Shown: one piece after another, positions 42,331 to 50,754 of the stretch
How positions within the stretch are numbered: position 1 is the first letter of the stretch
Layout: each line of letters begins with the position of its first letter
From: Kaistia algarum
GTDB taxonomy: Bacteria; Pseudomonadota; Alphaproteobacteria; Rhizobiales; Kaistiaceae
Direction of reading: 5' to 3'
Assembly (NCBI RefSeq): GCF_026343945.1
Contig: NZ_JAPKNJ010000001.1
Span: 682,001 to 746,000 of the forward strand
DNA: 64,000 nt
Position numbers and translations under genes: made by a program
The notes under the pieces: generated by a model
Database searches by the model: none
What the model was told of the DNA's origin: nothing
Seen by the model: only the letters and a program-made list of their open reading frames with translations

Positions 42331-43359
42331 ATGAAGTCTCTGAAAACGAGGCCGGCCGCTGTTGCGAAAGCCGTCCTGCTCGCTGGCGTCATGGCTTTCA
42401 TCGGCGCTGCCGGTGCCAAGGCCGAATCCGGCAAGGTCGCCGTCGACCTGACGACGCTTACCTCGCCGTTCTGGACGTCCTACAACAAGTACATCATCGA
42501 GGAAGCCAAGGCGCAGGGCGTCGAGCTCCTTGAGCCGTTCAACTCGGAATTCGACACGGCAAAACAGATCACCGGCGTGCAGAACGCGCTGGCTCTCGGC
42601 GCCAAGGGCATCATCTTCTCGCCCTTCGAATCCGCCGCGGCCGGCAATGTGCTGAAGGCGGCCGAAAAGGCCGGCGCCAAGGTGGTTGCGGTCGACGTGG
42701 CCCCGGACAATGGCCCGGTCGCCATCGTCGTGCGTGCCAACAACGTCGCCTATGGCGAGAAGGCCTGCAAATTCATTGGCGACAACGTCAAGGAAGGCGC
42801 CGTCCTGCAGATCATGGGCGACCAGGCCTCGATCAACGGCCGTGATCGCGGCAACGGCTTCCGCGATTGCGTCACCAAGAACTACCCGAACCTGAAGCAG
42901 CTCGAAGTGCCGACCAAGGCTTGGTCGGGCGAGGATGCGGCCGCGGGTCTCGACGCGATCCTGAACTCCAATCCGGATCTGAAGGCGATCTACATGCACG
43001 CCGGCGGCGTGTTCCTGGCGCCGACGCTGCAGACGCTGAAGCGCAAGGGCCTGCTGAAGCCGGCTGGCGAAGCCGGCCACATCATCATCGTTTCGAATGA
43101 CGGCATCCCGCAGGAATTCGACGCGATCCGCAAGGGCGAGATCGACGCCACCGTCTCGCAGCCGGCCGACCTCTACGCGAAGTACGGCATCATGTACCTG
43201 AAGCAGGCGATGGAGGGTAAGACCTTCGCTCCCGGCGCGACGGACCATGAGTCGACCATCGTCGAAGTCCGCCCTGGCGTTCTCGAGGACCAGTTGGCCG
43301 CGCCGCTGGTCACCAAGGAAAACGTCGACGACAAGGCGTTCTGGGGCAACCAGCTCTGA
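42331..43359 (+). CDS. Sugar ABC transporter substrate-binding protein (ribose type)
   Basis: The 342-residue periplasmic protein has a signal peptide (MKSLKTRPAAVAKAVLL, cleavage after AKA) following TGGGAGGAA. The mature protein begins VAVDLTTLTSPFWTSYNKYI, the ribose-binding-superfamily opening. Ligand-site segments are VRANNVAYG, GDQASINGRDRGNGF, YMHAGGVF and VSNDGIPQEFDAI. It feeds the double ATPase and single permease downstream. Given the sugar-acid dehydratase nearby, a sugar, polyol or lactone is likely. An 11-bp hairpin follows the stop. Confidence 0.92.
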   Translation: MKSLKTRPAAVAKAVLLAGVMAFIGAAGAKAESGKVAVDLTTLTSPFWTSYNKYIIEEAKAQGVELLEPFNSEFDTAKQITGVQNALALGAKGIIFSPFESAAAGNVLKAAEKAGAKVVAVDVAPDNGPVAIVVRANNVAYGEKACKFIGDNVKEGAVLQIMGDQASINGRDRGNGFRDCVTKNYPNLKQLEVPTKAWSGEDAAAGLDAILNSNPDLKAIYMHAGGVFLAPTLQTLKRKGLLKPAGEAGHIIIVSNDGIPQEFDAIRKGEIDATVSQPADLYAKYGIMYLKQAMEGKTFAPGATDHESTIVEVRPGVLEDQLAAPLVTKENVDDKAFWGNQL

Positions 43360-43367
43360 GGTTCGAA

Positions 43368-43393
43368 GCGCGCCCCGCGAAAGCGGGGCGCGC
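43368..43393 (+). promoter_or_regulatory. Hairpin with GAAA tetraloop after the binding-protein gene
   Basis: An 11-bp perfect GC stem (43368-43378 with 43383-43393) capped by a GAAA (GNRA) tetraloop begins eight bases after the stop of the binding-protein gene. C/T-rich sequence follows, but no T run. It is a very stable structure, likely to protect the upstream message or limit read-through. Confidence 0.7.
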
Positions 43394-43421
43394 ACCCCTT
43401 TCCCATCACGGGCACCACTCC

Positions 43422-44939
43422 ATGCAGCAGACCCAAACGGGTGCCGCGCTGCCGATCGTCGAGGCGATCGGCGTATCCAAGCGCTACGGCCCCACGATCG
43501 CGCTCAGCGATGCGCGCCTTACCGTGCTTCCCGGTGAATCCCACGCGCTGGTCGGGCGCAACGGCGCCGGCAAATCGACGCTGGTCGGCATCCTGACGGG
43601 CCTGCGCGCCTCGGACACCGGCGAGGTGCGCTTCTCGGGCGAGCCGGCGCCGCCGATCTCCGATCGCGAGGCCTGGCGCCAGCGCGTCGCCTGCGTCTAT
43701 CAGCACTCGACCATCATCCCGGACCTGACCGTCGCGGAGAACCTCTTCATCAACCGCCAGCCGCTCGAACGCGGCTTCATCTCCTGGTCGACGCTGCGCC
43801 GGCAGGCGCGCGAACTGCTCGACCGCTGGAATGTCGCCGTGCCGGAGGATATGCGTGCCGGCGACCTTCGTGTCGAGGCGCGCCAATTGGTGGAGATTGC
43901 CCGGGCCCTTTCCTACGGCGCCCGTTTCATCATTCTCGACGAGCCGACCGCCCAGCTCGACGGCGAGGAGATCAAGCGCCTGTTCACGCGCATCCGCGAG
44001 CTTCAGGCGTCCGGCGTTACCTTCCTGTTCATCTCGCACCATCTGCAGGAGGTCTATGAGATCTGCCAGGCGGTGACGGTGCTGCGGGATGCGCGCCACA
44101 TCATCACCGCGCCGGTCGCAGACCTGCCGAAGAACCGCCTGATCGAGGCGATGACCGGCGAGAACGTCCATCTCGGCGTTGCCGACGCGGCCGGGCGCAC
44201 GGTGGATCCGAAGACCCCGATCGCCCTCGAGGTTGAGGGGATCTCGGGCGAGGATTTTGGCGACATCAGCTTCACGATCCGCCGCGGAGAAGTCGTCGGC
44301 CTCTCGGGCTCGACGTCGAGCGGGCGCGTTGGCGTCGCCGAGGCGATCGCCGGGCTCGGACAATATCGGGCCGGGACGATCCGTATCGACAAGAAAAAAC
44401 TCCCCTCCGGCGACGTGCCCGCTGCACTGGCGCTCGGCGTCGGCTGCGTGCCAAAGAGCCGGCACAAGGAGGGGCTTATCCTCACCATGCCGATCGCCGA
44501 CAACACGACCATGACCGTGAACCGCAAGCTTGGACCGTTCGGCTTCATCCCGCCTCGCAAGCGGGCCAGGCTGGCCGAGGAGACGATCCGCGCGCTCGGC
44601 GTCGTCACGCAAGGGCCGGAACAGCTGGTATCGGGTCTCTCCGGCGGCAATCAGCAGAAGGTCGTGATGGGCCGCGCGCTCGCCAATGACCCCTCCGTCC
44701 TCGTGCTGATGGATCCGACGGCGGGCGTCGACGTGAAGTCGAAGGAGGCCTTGCTCGGCGTCGTCGAGCGGATGCGGCAGGAGGGCAAGGCCATCCTCGT
44801 CGTCTCCAGCGAAGTCGAAGACTTAAGAACCTGCGACCGGGTGCTGGTCATGCGCCACGGGTCGATCGTCGCGGAACACAAGGCGGGCTGGAGCGACAAT
44901 GCGCTCGTCGCCTCCATAGAAGGAATCGAGGCGCTATGA
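43422..44939 (+). CDS. Sugar ABC transporter double ATPase (RbsA/MglA type)
   Basis: The 505-residue ATPase has two fused nucleotide-binding domains. The first has Walker A GRNGAGKST (about residue 46), Q-loop YQHSTIIPDLTV, a degenerate signature LRVEARQLVEIARAL and Walker B FIILDEPTAQLDG. The second has the degenerate P-loop SGSTSSGRVGVAEA, an intact signature LSGGNQQKVVMGRAL and LVLMDPTAGVDV, where the usual catalytic-glutamate position reads D-P-T rather than D-E-P-T. That asymmetry is common in this family. It is coupled to the permease by ATGA. Confidence 0.92.
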   Translation: MQQTQTGAALPIVEAIGVSKRYGPTIALSDARLTVLPGESHALVGRNGAGKSTLVGILTGLRASDTGEVRFSGEPAPPISDREAWRQRVACVYQHSTIIPDLTVAENLFINRQPLERGFISWSTLRRQARELLDRWNVAVPEDMRAGDLRVEARQLVEIARALSYGARFIILDEPTAQLDGEEIKRLFTRIRELQASGVTFLFISHHLQEVYEICQAVTVLRDARHIITAPVADLPKNRLIEAMTGENVHLGVADAAGRTVDPKTPIALEVEGISGEDFGDISFTIRRGEVVGLSGSTSSGRVGVAEAIAGLGQYRAGTIRIDKKKLPSGDVPAALALGVGCVPKSRHKEGLILTMPIADNTTMTVNRKLGPFGFIPPRKRARLAEETIRALGVVTQGPEQLVSGLSGGNQQKVVMGRALANDPSVLVLMDPTAGVDVKSKEALLGVVERMRQEGKAILVVSSEVEDLRTCDRVLVMRHGSIVAEHKAGWSDNALVASIEGIEAL

Positions 44940-45967
44940 GTACCCGAGACTCCCTTTCGCCGGCGGCCGGCCCAAGTCTTTCGCCGAGCCGTCCGAGCCT
45001 TTCTCGGGCGCTGGCCGGACGGTTCCGCGACCTGGCGCTGTTGCCGGCACTCGTCGTTCTGATCATCGTCGGCGCCCTGGTGAGCCCGGCGTTCCTCACC
45101 CAGGCCAACATCACGACAATCCTCACCTCCTCGGCAGCGCTTGCCCTGGTCGTGCTGGCGGAATCGCTGATCATCATCACCGGCAAGTTCGACCTGTCGC
45201 TGGAATCGACGGCCGGATTCGCGCCGGCCATCGGGGCGCTGGTCGTCTTGCCGATCGCCAATAACGGTTTCGGGCTCGAACTGCCGACCATCGTCGGCAT
45301 GTTGCTGGTGCTGTCGATCGGGGCGATTGTCGGCTTCATCAACGGCTTCCTGATCGTCCGCCTGCAGCTGAACGCCTTCATCGTCACGCTGGCCATGCTG
45401 ATCATCCTGCGCGGGATGCTGGTCGGCGCCTCCAAGGGCCGGACGCTGTTTGACCTGCCGGACGCCTTCTACGCGCTGATGATCGTGACCTTCCTCGGCA
45501 TTCCGCTGGCCGTCTGGCTGGCGGCCCTCGCCTTCCTGATCGCCGGACTCGTGCTCAAATATCACCGGCTCGGCCGCGCGCTCTATGCGATCGGCGGCAA
45601 TCCGGAGGCAGCGCGCGCCGCTGGCATCCGCGTCGAGCGCATCACCTGGGGCATTTATGTGCTGGCAGGCGTGCTCGCTTCGGTCGGCGGGCTGGTGATC
45701 ACCGGCTATGTCGGCGCGATCAGCGCCAACCAGGGCAACGGCATGATCTTCACGGTCTTCGCCGCCGCGGTCATCGGCGGAATATCGCTGGATGGCGGCA
45801 AGGGCACGATGTTCGGCGCGCTCACCGGCGTGCTGCTGCTCGGCGTCGTCCAGAACCTGCTGACGCTGGCGCAGGTGCCCTCGTTCTGGATCCAGGCGAT
45901 CTATGGCGCGATCATCCTGGGCGCGCTGATGGTGGCCAGACTGACTGCGGGCGTGCCGCAGAACTGA
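44936..45967 (+). CDS. Sugar ABC transporter permease (RbsC type)
   Basis: The 343-residue inner-membrane permease has a 35-residue hydrophilic S/P-rich tail and then about ten hydrophobic segments. Family signatures are LIIITGKFDLSLESTAGFAPA, INGFLIVRLQLNAFIVTLAML, the docking loop GRALYAIGGNPEAARAAGIRVE and AAVIGGISLDGGKGTMFGALTG. It pairs with itself, as no second permease gene exists. It is the last gene of the operon; a large stem-loop follows. Confidence 0.92.
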   Translation: MSTRDSLSPAAGPSLSPSRPSLSRALAGRFRDLALLPALVVLIIVGALVSPAFLTQANITTILTSSAALALVVLAESLIIITGKFDLSLESTAGFAPAIGALVVLPIANNGFGLELPTIVGMLLVLSIGAIVGFINGFLIVRLQLNAFIVTLAMLIILRGMLVGASKGRTLFDLPDAFYALMIVTFLGIPLAVWLAALAFLIAGLVLKYHRLGRALYAIGGNPEAARAAGIRVERITWGIYVLAGVLASVGGLVITGYVGAISANQGNGMIFTVFAAAVIGGISLDGGKGTMFGALTGVLLLGVVQNLLTLAQVPSFWIQAIYGAIILGALMVARLTAGVPQN

Positions 45968-45979
45968 GCCTTCGCAAAC

Positions 45980-46025
45980 CGGCCGCGCGAGCCCTTCCCG
46001 GGAGGCAGGAGGGAACGCGCGGCCG
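45980..46025. terminator. Bidirectional stem-loop between convergent genes
   Basis: A 10-bp perfect stem (45980-45989 with 46016-46025, CGGCCGCGCG and complement) closes a 26-base loop that can form additional inner pairs. It lies in the 118-base convergent gap between the permease and the Gfo/Idh gene. Confidence 0.65.
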
Positions 46026-46085
46026 AACGCTTGCCGCACCGACGGAAGAGAGGGATCCGGCGCGACGAGCGAAGGGTTGGCTGCG

Positions 46086-47153
46086 TCAGGCGACGCCGTC
46101 GGCGAGCGTGATCGTCTTGCCGGTCCTTGCCGATTCTTCGATCGCGACCAGCACGCGGGTGACCTGCAAGCCGTCGCGGGCGTCAGCCAGCACCGGGGCA
46201 TCCAAGACCACCGCGTCGACGAAGCGAGCAATCGCCTCGGTGACGAAACCGCCGATGCGCCCGCCGGCCGTCGGCGTGATGCCGATCACGTCGGCACCGC
46301 GCAGGCCGTTGCCCGTGTACTTCTTCACGACGTCGTTCAGGGTCGGGTAGGTCTCGACCGCGCCCTTGTCGCCGACGATGTCGATACGGAAATCGACGAT
46401 GCTCGGCATGTCGAGCGGCAGTACCCAGCTGTTCTGGAGCGTCGCCACGCAGCCATTGTCGAATTCGAGCAGCGCCATATGCACGTCGGCGGTGTCGACG
46501 CCCTTGCCGGAGAGGTGGCCATGACGCGCCATCGCCTGCACCCGCTTGACCTCGGCGCCCATGATGAAGCGCAGCGCGTCGAGCGCGTGGCTGCCGAGGA
46601 ACCAGAGCGCCGAGGACTTCGACGCCCAGGACAGGAGTTCAAACGGCACGAACTGCGTGTTGGAGAGCCGCGCCGAGGCATGCAGCGGCATGCCGATCTC
46701 ACCGGCAGCCACCGCCTGCCGGACCGCCACGATCGGCGGGCTGACGCGGTTGTGGAAGTCGACCATGGTCTTGGTGCCGGAAACGGCGGCGGCGTTGGCG
46801 ATCGCCTCGGCCTCAGCTAGCGTCGTCGCGAGCGGCTTCTCGCTCATGACATGCTTGCCGGCCTTGATGGCGGCGAGCACGATATCGCCATGGGCGAAAT
46901 CGGGCGTCGCCACGGTGATCGCCTCGACCTCCGGATCGGCGAGCAGTTCGCGATAATCCGTATAGACCTTGGTCGCGCCGAACTGGCGCTGCATTTCGGC
47001 GCCGCGTTCCGGGTTCAGATCGCAGACGGCATAGAGCTCGGATGCCTCAATGGCATTGAGAGTCTGACAATGGAACGAGCCCCAGAGGCCCGCACCGACG
47101 ACTCCGAAGCGGGTCTTCCGGCCCGGAGCACGCAGTTGCGACATTGCAGTCAT
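46086..47153 (-). CDS. Gfo/Idh/MocA-family sugar oxidoreductase
   Basis: The 355-residue NAD(P)-dependent enzyme has the Rossmann motif FGVVGAGLWGSFHCQTL near residue 15, the catalytic-lysine motif VMSEKPLATT (about residue 100), MVDFHNRVSPP, and the C-terminal domain with WFLGSHALDALRF. It is the last gene of the MalEFG-type importer operon. ATG 47153 overlaps the permease stop as ATGA; ATG 47144 has the better-spaced AAAGG and is a real alternative three residues shorter. It probably oxidises the imported sugar or glycoside. Confidence 0.9.
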   Translation of the reverse strand: MTAMSQLRAPGRKTRFGVVGAGLWGSFHCQTLNAIEASELYAVCDLNPERGAEMQRQFGATKVYTDYRELLADPEVEAITVATPDFAHGDIVLAAIKAGKHVMSEKPLATTLAEAEAIANAAAVSGTKTMVDFHNRVSPPIVAVRQAVAAGEIGMPLHASARLSNTQFVPFELLSWASKSSALWFLGSHALDALRFIMGAEVKRVQAMARHGHLSGKGVDTADVHMALLEFDNGCVATLQNSWVLPLDMPSIVDFRIDIVGDKGAVETYPTLNDVVKKYTGNGLRGADVIGITPTAGGRIGGFVTEAIARFVDAVVLDAPVLADARDGLQVTRVLVAIEESARTGKTITLADGVA

Positions 47154-47983
47154 CCTTTCACAGAGCCAAAGGTGAGCCCGCGCACGACATAGCGGTCGAG
47201 GGCCAGGAAGATGAGCATGGGGGGGATCATCGCCGCGACGGCTGCGACCGCGATGAAGCCCCAGGTGACGCCGGCCGTGCCGAAATATTGCAGCGTGCCG
47301 ACAGGCAGCGTCGTCGTCGAGCGGTTGGCGAGCACCAGCGGGAAGGCGGCGTTGTTCCAGGAGAAGACGAAGGCGAACATCGAGGTGACGATGATGCCGG
47401 GGCGCACCAGCGGCAGCACGATCCGCAGCATGATCGCCGCCGTGCTCGCGCCGTCGACGCGGGCCGCCTCCTCGATCTCGACCGGCACCTCGTCGATGAA
47501 GGAGCGCATCAGCCACACCGAGAAGGGAATGGTCAGCGTCTGGCAGATCAGGATCATCGAGAAATAGGTGCCCTTGAGCCCGACGGAACTCGCCAGGATC
47601 GAATAGGGGATCAGGAAGGCGACAGGCGGCGCCATCAGCAGTCCCAGATACCAGAGCATGATGTTCTTGCGGCCGCGGATCTTGTAGCGCGACAGCGCAT
47701 AGGCCGCGGGGAACGAGAACGGCAGGTTCAGCAGCACCGCGCCGGCGGCGATGATCACGCTGTTAAAGAGCTGCGGCCGGTTGTTGCCGGGATCGAGGAA
47801 GGTATAGCGGATCGCATCCCAGGTCGGCTCGAAGACCAGCACCGGCGGCATGGTGAAGGCCGTCGCCGTCGGGCGAATGGCGAGCAGCACGAACCAGACG
47901 ATCGGCCCGATGAAGACCAGCATCAGGACGATGACCATCGCATAGGCGAAGATCTTGCTGGGGAGCTTTTCGGTCTGGTCCAT
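47150..47983 (-). CDS. Sugar ABC transporter permease, MalG type
   Basis: The 277-residue CUT1 permease has six helices, a first hydrophobic stretch IFAYAMVIVLMLVFIGPIVWFVL in parts, and the EAA docking loop EIEEAARVDGASTAAIMLRIVLP. The C-terminal VRGLTFGSVKG is the family's usual end, close to that of the MalG-type protein at 21231. It is the third gene of the operon (48970 binding protein, 47988 MalF type, this gene, then the dehydrogenase), with a 4-base gap before and ATGA overlap after. Confidence 0.93.
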   Translation of the reverse strand: MDQTEKLPSKIFAYAMVIVLMLVFIGPIVWFVLLAIRPTATAFTMPPVLVFEPTWDAIRYTFLDPGNNRPQLFNSVIIAAGAVLLNLPFSFPAAYALSRYKIRGRKNIMLWYLGLLMAPPVAFLIPYSILASSVGLKGTYFSMILICQTLTIPFSVWLMRSFIDEVPVEIEEAARVDGASTAAIMLRIVLPLVRPGIIVTSMFAFVFSWNNAAFPLVLANRSTTTLPVGTLQYFGTAGVTWGFIAVAAVAAMIPPMLIFLALDRYVVRGLTFGSVKG

Positions 47984-47987
47984 CGGC

Positions 47988-48908
47988 TCAATCCCAATCC
48001 CGAAACGCGAAGAAGACGAAAAGGCCGATGATCGCGTTGACGATGATCACCATCATCCAGGTCATGGCGCTGGAGAGGCCGATGTTGAAGTCGACGAGAC
48101 CGGCCTGGTAGAGCGTGTAGCCCAGCGTTCGCGTCGACGCTCCCGGTCCGCCCTTGGTCAGCACGACGATCAGGTCGAAGGTGTTGAAAAGCTGCATGAA
48201 ACGCAGCATCACCACGATCAGCGCCGTCTTCTTGATGAGCGGCATCTTGATGTGCCAGAGCATGGCGAGCGGCGGCGTGCGGTCGAGGCGTGCCGCCTCG
48301 ATGATGTCGTCGGGGATCGACAGCAGCCCGGCATAGAGCACAATCGCGAAGAACGGCGTCCACTGCCAGATATCGGCGAAGAGCACGGCCCAGAGCGCGG
48401 TGCTGCTCGATCCGAGCAGGCCCTGCGCCGGGATCGGAATGCCGACCGACGTCAGCAGCCAGGGAATGAGCCCGCCGCCCGGATCATACATATAGCGGAA
48501 CAGGAAGCCGACCACGATCGGCGCGATGGTCGTCGGCATGATGAGCAGCGCGCGGGCGACATTCATGCCCTTGAGCTGGCGCGCGAGCAGCAGCGCAATC
48601 ATCAGCCCCAGCATGAACTCGACGGCCGTGCCGACCACCGTCATCAGGACGGTATTCCACAGTGCGCCGAGGAAGAAGCCGCCCTGAAGCGCCATCTTGT
48701 AATTGTCGAAACCGACGAACCCCATCGGCGTGGGGCCCATCTGCAGGTTCCAGAAATAGAAGCTGTTCTTCAACGCGAACAGAAGCGGGAATGCGATCAG
48801 CGTCAGGAGCAGGATGATCGACGGGCTGATGAGCAGCCAGGGAACATAGTTGGGCATGTGCCGCCGCACACGCTTACGCGGCGCCGCCGGGACTGAAGCG
48901 AGCGTCAT
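47988..48908 (-). CDS. Sugar ABC transporter permease, MalF type
   Basis: The 306-residue CUT1 permease begins with a basic tail, then PNYVPWLLISPSIILLLTLIAFPLLF in parts as helix 1 and FVGFDNYKMALQGGFFLGALW, the usual MalF pattern. The docking EAA loop reads IIEAARLDRTPPLAMLWHIKMP. The start ATG 48908 follows AGAGGAAGTC. It sits 62 bases after the binding-protein gene, with a hairpin between, and four bases before the MalG-type gene. Confidence 0.93.
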   Translation of the reverse strand: MTLASVPAAPRKRVRRHMPNYVPWLLISPSIILLLTLIAFPLLFALKNSFYFWNLQMGPTPMGFVGFDNYKMALQGGFFLGALWNTVLMTVVGTAVEFMLGLMIALLLARQLKGMNVARALLIMPTTIAPIVVGFLFRYMYDPGGGLIPWLLTSVGIPIPAQGLLGSSSTALWAVLFADIWQWTPFFAIVLYAGLLSIPDDIIEAARLDRTPPLAMLWHIKMPLIKKTALIVVMLRFMQLFNTFDLIVVLTKGGPGASTRTLGYTLYQAGLVDFNIGLSSAMTWMMVIIVNAIIGLFVFFAFRDWD

Positions 48909-48930
48909 CGACTTCCTCTTTCACGAAGGA

Positions 48931-48959
48931 GGCGGCGCACGGTCCTTCCGCGCGCCGCC
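48931..48959 (-). promoter_or_regulatory. Hairpin after the binding-protein gene
   Basis: An 8-bp perfect GC stem (48931-48938 with 48952-48959, GGCGGCGC and complement) with a 13-base loop lies 11 bases past the stop of the binding-protein gene at 48970. Same placement as the hairpins after four other binding-protein genes in the window. Confidence 0.6.
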
Positions 48960-48969
48960 GAATTCAGCC

Positions 48970-50415
48970 TCAGGAGAGCGACTTGATGAGCGCCTTGGTG
49001 GCGTCCAGCGTATCGTCGAAGGAGGGCTGGCTGAAGGGGATGAGGAAGTTCCCCTTGAGGATGTTCGTGAAGTAGCTCGAGGTCTGCTTCAGGCAGTCCT
49101 CCGGGCTCATCGCGCCGGAAAGCGCGTTGTTCAAATTGAGGCCGTAAATGCCTTCGAGCGTGGTGTAGACCGGCGCCGGTGGGCGGACGATCTTGCCATT
49201 GCCAGATTGCAGGGCGACGAGCTGGCCGGGCAGATACGGATAGATCTTCAGCAGGTCGGGATCCGAATAGAGCGACTTGCGGCCGAAGTCCGAGAACTGG
49301 AAGCCGAACTTGTTGAAGAGGCCCATGGCCTTCTGCGTCTTGGCAGAGGTGGCCCATTTGATGAACTGCCAGGATTCATCCGGCTTCTGCGTGTTGCCGG
49401 CGATGCCGAGGCTGTGGCCGCCGAGCGAGACCACCTGGTCCTTGCCGGGCTGCTTCGGCAGCGGGACGATGCCCATCTTGTCGGCGACGACCGAGTCCTT
49501 GCCGGACATGTAGCCGTCCTTCTTGCAAAGATAGGAATAGGCCGTCCACCAGTAGAACATGCCGATATCGCCCTTCGCGAAGCGCATGCCGGCGTCGAAC
49601 CAGTTGTAGTTGATCGACTCCGGCGGGGCGTATTTGTAGAGGTCGACGAAGGCCTTGAGCGCGTCGAGGTTTTCCGGGCTGTCGATGGTGGGCTCGAAAT
49701 CCCAGGTCGGTGCGGCCGGGAAGGCCTTGAACCAGCGGGCGCCCTTGCTGGCCTGCAGCTGGGTGTACATGTGGACGATCGGCGCCGGCTGCTGGCCGGC
49801 CAGGACCGTTCCGACGATCTTCTGGCTGTCGAAGTCGGCGCCGTTCACCTGCTTGATGATCTCGGCGTATTCGTCCCAGGTCCAGCTGCCATCCTCGGGG
49901 ATCTTGATGCCCTTGGATTCCATCAGGTCCTTGCGATAGAAAACCATCTGCGCGTAGGACGCGACGGGAAGCGTGCCGACCTGGCCGCGCCACGTATTCA
50001 TCGAATAGAGGACTTCCGGAATGAAGTCCGAGAAGTCCATGTCCTTGTCCGCCTTGATGAAATCATCGAGCGGCTTGATCCACTTGCTGCCAAGATACTG
50101 GCCGAGCCACATCTGGTCGACCGAGATGACGTCGGCGTCCGGCTCGTTGGAGACGAAGGAGGAGGTCAGGCGGGCCTGCAGCGCCTCAAGCGAGATCGCC
50201 TCGATCTCGAGCTTGATGCCGGTCTCCTTGGTGAACTCGTCCTTGAGGCCTTCGATCGCATAATAGAAGGGATCGCCGGCGAGGAGGACGCGCAGCGTCT
50301 TCTCCTGAGCCGATGCCACGCGCGGCATGCCGCCGAGCGCCGCGGCTCCAGCCAGCGCCGTGCCGCCCTTCAGCAGCCCGCGGCGGGTCGGGGTGAAATT
50401 AGCGAAGTTCGCCAT
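48970..50415 (-). CDS. Sugar ABC transporter substrate-binding protein, Tat-exported
   Basis: The 481-residue solute-binding protein family 1 member has a twin-arginine signal: TPTRRGLLKGG followed by a hydrophobic A/G-rich stretch and cleavage near ASAQE. The mature start KTLRVLLAGDPFYYAIEGL and VDQMWLGQYLGSKWIKPLDDF are typical, as is the aromatic-rich FYWWTAYSYL ligand region. ATG 50415 has GGAG upstream; ten extra codons in frame precede it but would displace the signal. Its Tat export suggests cofactor-independent folding in the cytosol. First gene of the minus-strand operon facing the ROK regulator. Confidence 0.92.
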   Translation of the reverse strand: MANFANFTPTRRGLLKGGTALAGAAALGGMPRVASAQEKTLRVLLAGDPFYYAIEGLKDEFTKETGIKLEIEAISLEALQARLTSSFVSNEPDADVISVDQMWLGQYLGSKWIKPLDDFIKADKDMDFSDFIPEVLYSMNTWRGQVGTLPVASYAQMVFYRKDLMESKGIKIPEDGSWTWDEYAEIIKQVNGADFDSQKIVGTVLAGQQPAPIVHMYTQLQASKGARWFKAFPAAPTWDFEPTIDSPENLDALKAFVDLYKYAPPESINYNWFDAGMRFAKGDIGMFYWWTAYSYLCKKDGYMSGKDSVVADKMGIVPLPKQPGKDQVVSLGGHSLGIAGNTQKPDESWQFIKWATSAKTQKAMGLFNKFGFQFSDFGRKSLYSDPDLLKIYPYLPGQLVALQSGNGKIVRPPAPVYTTLEGIYGLNLNNALSGAMSPEDCLKQTSSYFTNILKGNFLIPFSQPSFDDTLDATKALIKSLS

Positions 50416-50754
50416 TCTCCGAGTCTCCTCATCTGGAAGGTTCATAGTCCCGCGGCGCTTCGCCCCGCGATTTCTTCAAATCCGCCGCCTTCGAACCGCC
50501 CTACCGGAGCGCTCCTGGTTGCTGGACTTCCCTGTTTGTTTGAGGCTCGCACAAACATTCGTGATCGTCAACGACCTGAAGATGGGCTAGAAAGGAATGG
50601 CGCCGCGATGCGTGCAACCGCCGGTTCCTACGGGGTCTACATCACCGGCGCGCGAAGGCACGCAGGCCGCCTTTCTCTGCGGATATCGCCGAAAGCTTGG
50701 CGGATGCCGCTGAAAGGGATATGCGCAGGTCGAGAGGCTTGGATTCAGAAAACG
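50416..50754. promoter_or_regulatory. 339-base divergent region between importer and ROK gene
   Basis: The gap between divergent starts at 50415 and 50755. The part nearest the importer holds its ribosome site and, about 120-140 bases upstream, an inverted repeat (entered separately) with surrounding T/G-rich sequence, the probable promoter-operator area. No protein-like frame is seen in it. Confidence 0.5.
50533..50557. promoter_or_regulatory. XylR-like ROK operator candidate upstream of the importer operon
   Basis: TGTTTGT (50533-50539) and its complement ACAAACA (50551-50557) are separated by 11 bases. GTTTGTT half-sites facing ACAAAC are the pattern known for ROK repressors such as Bacillus XylR. 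A related sequence sharing GTTTGTTYGA and TCGCAC lies at 52010, on the other side of the ROK gene. Confidence 0.6.
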
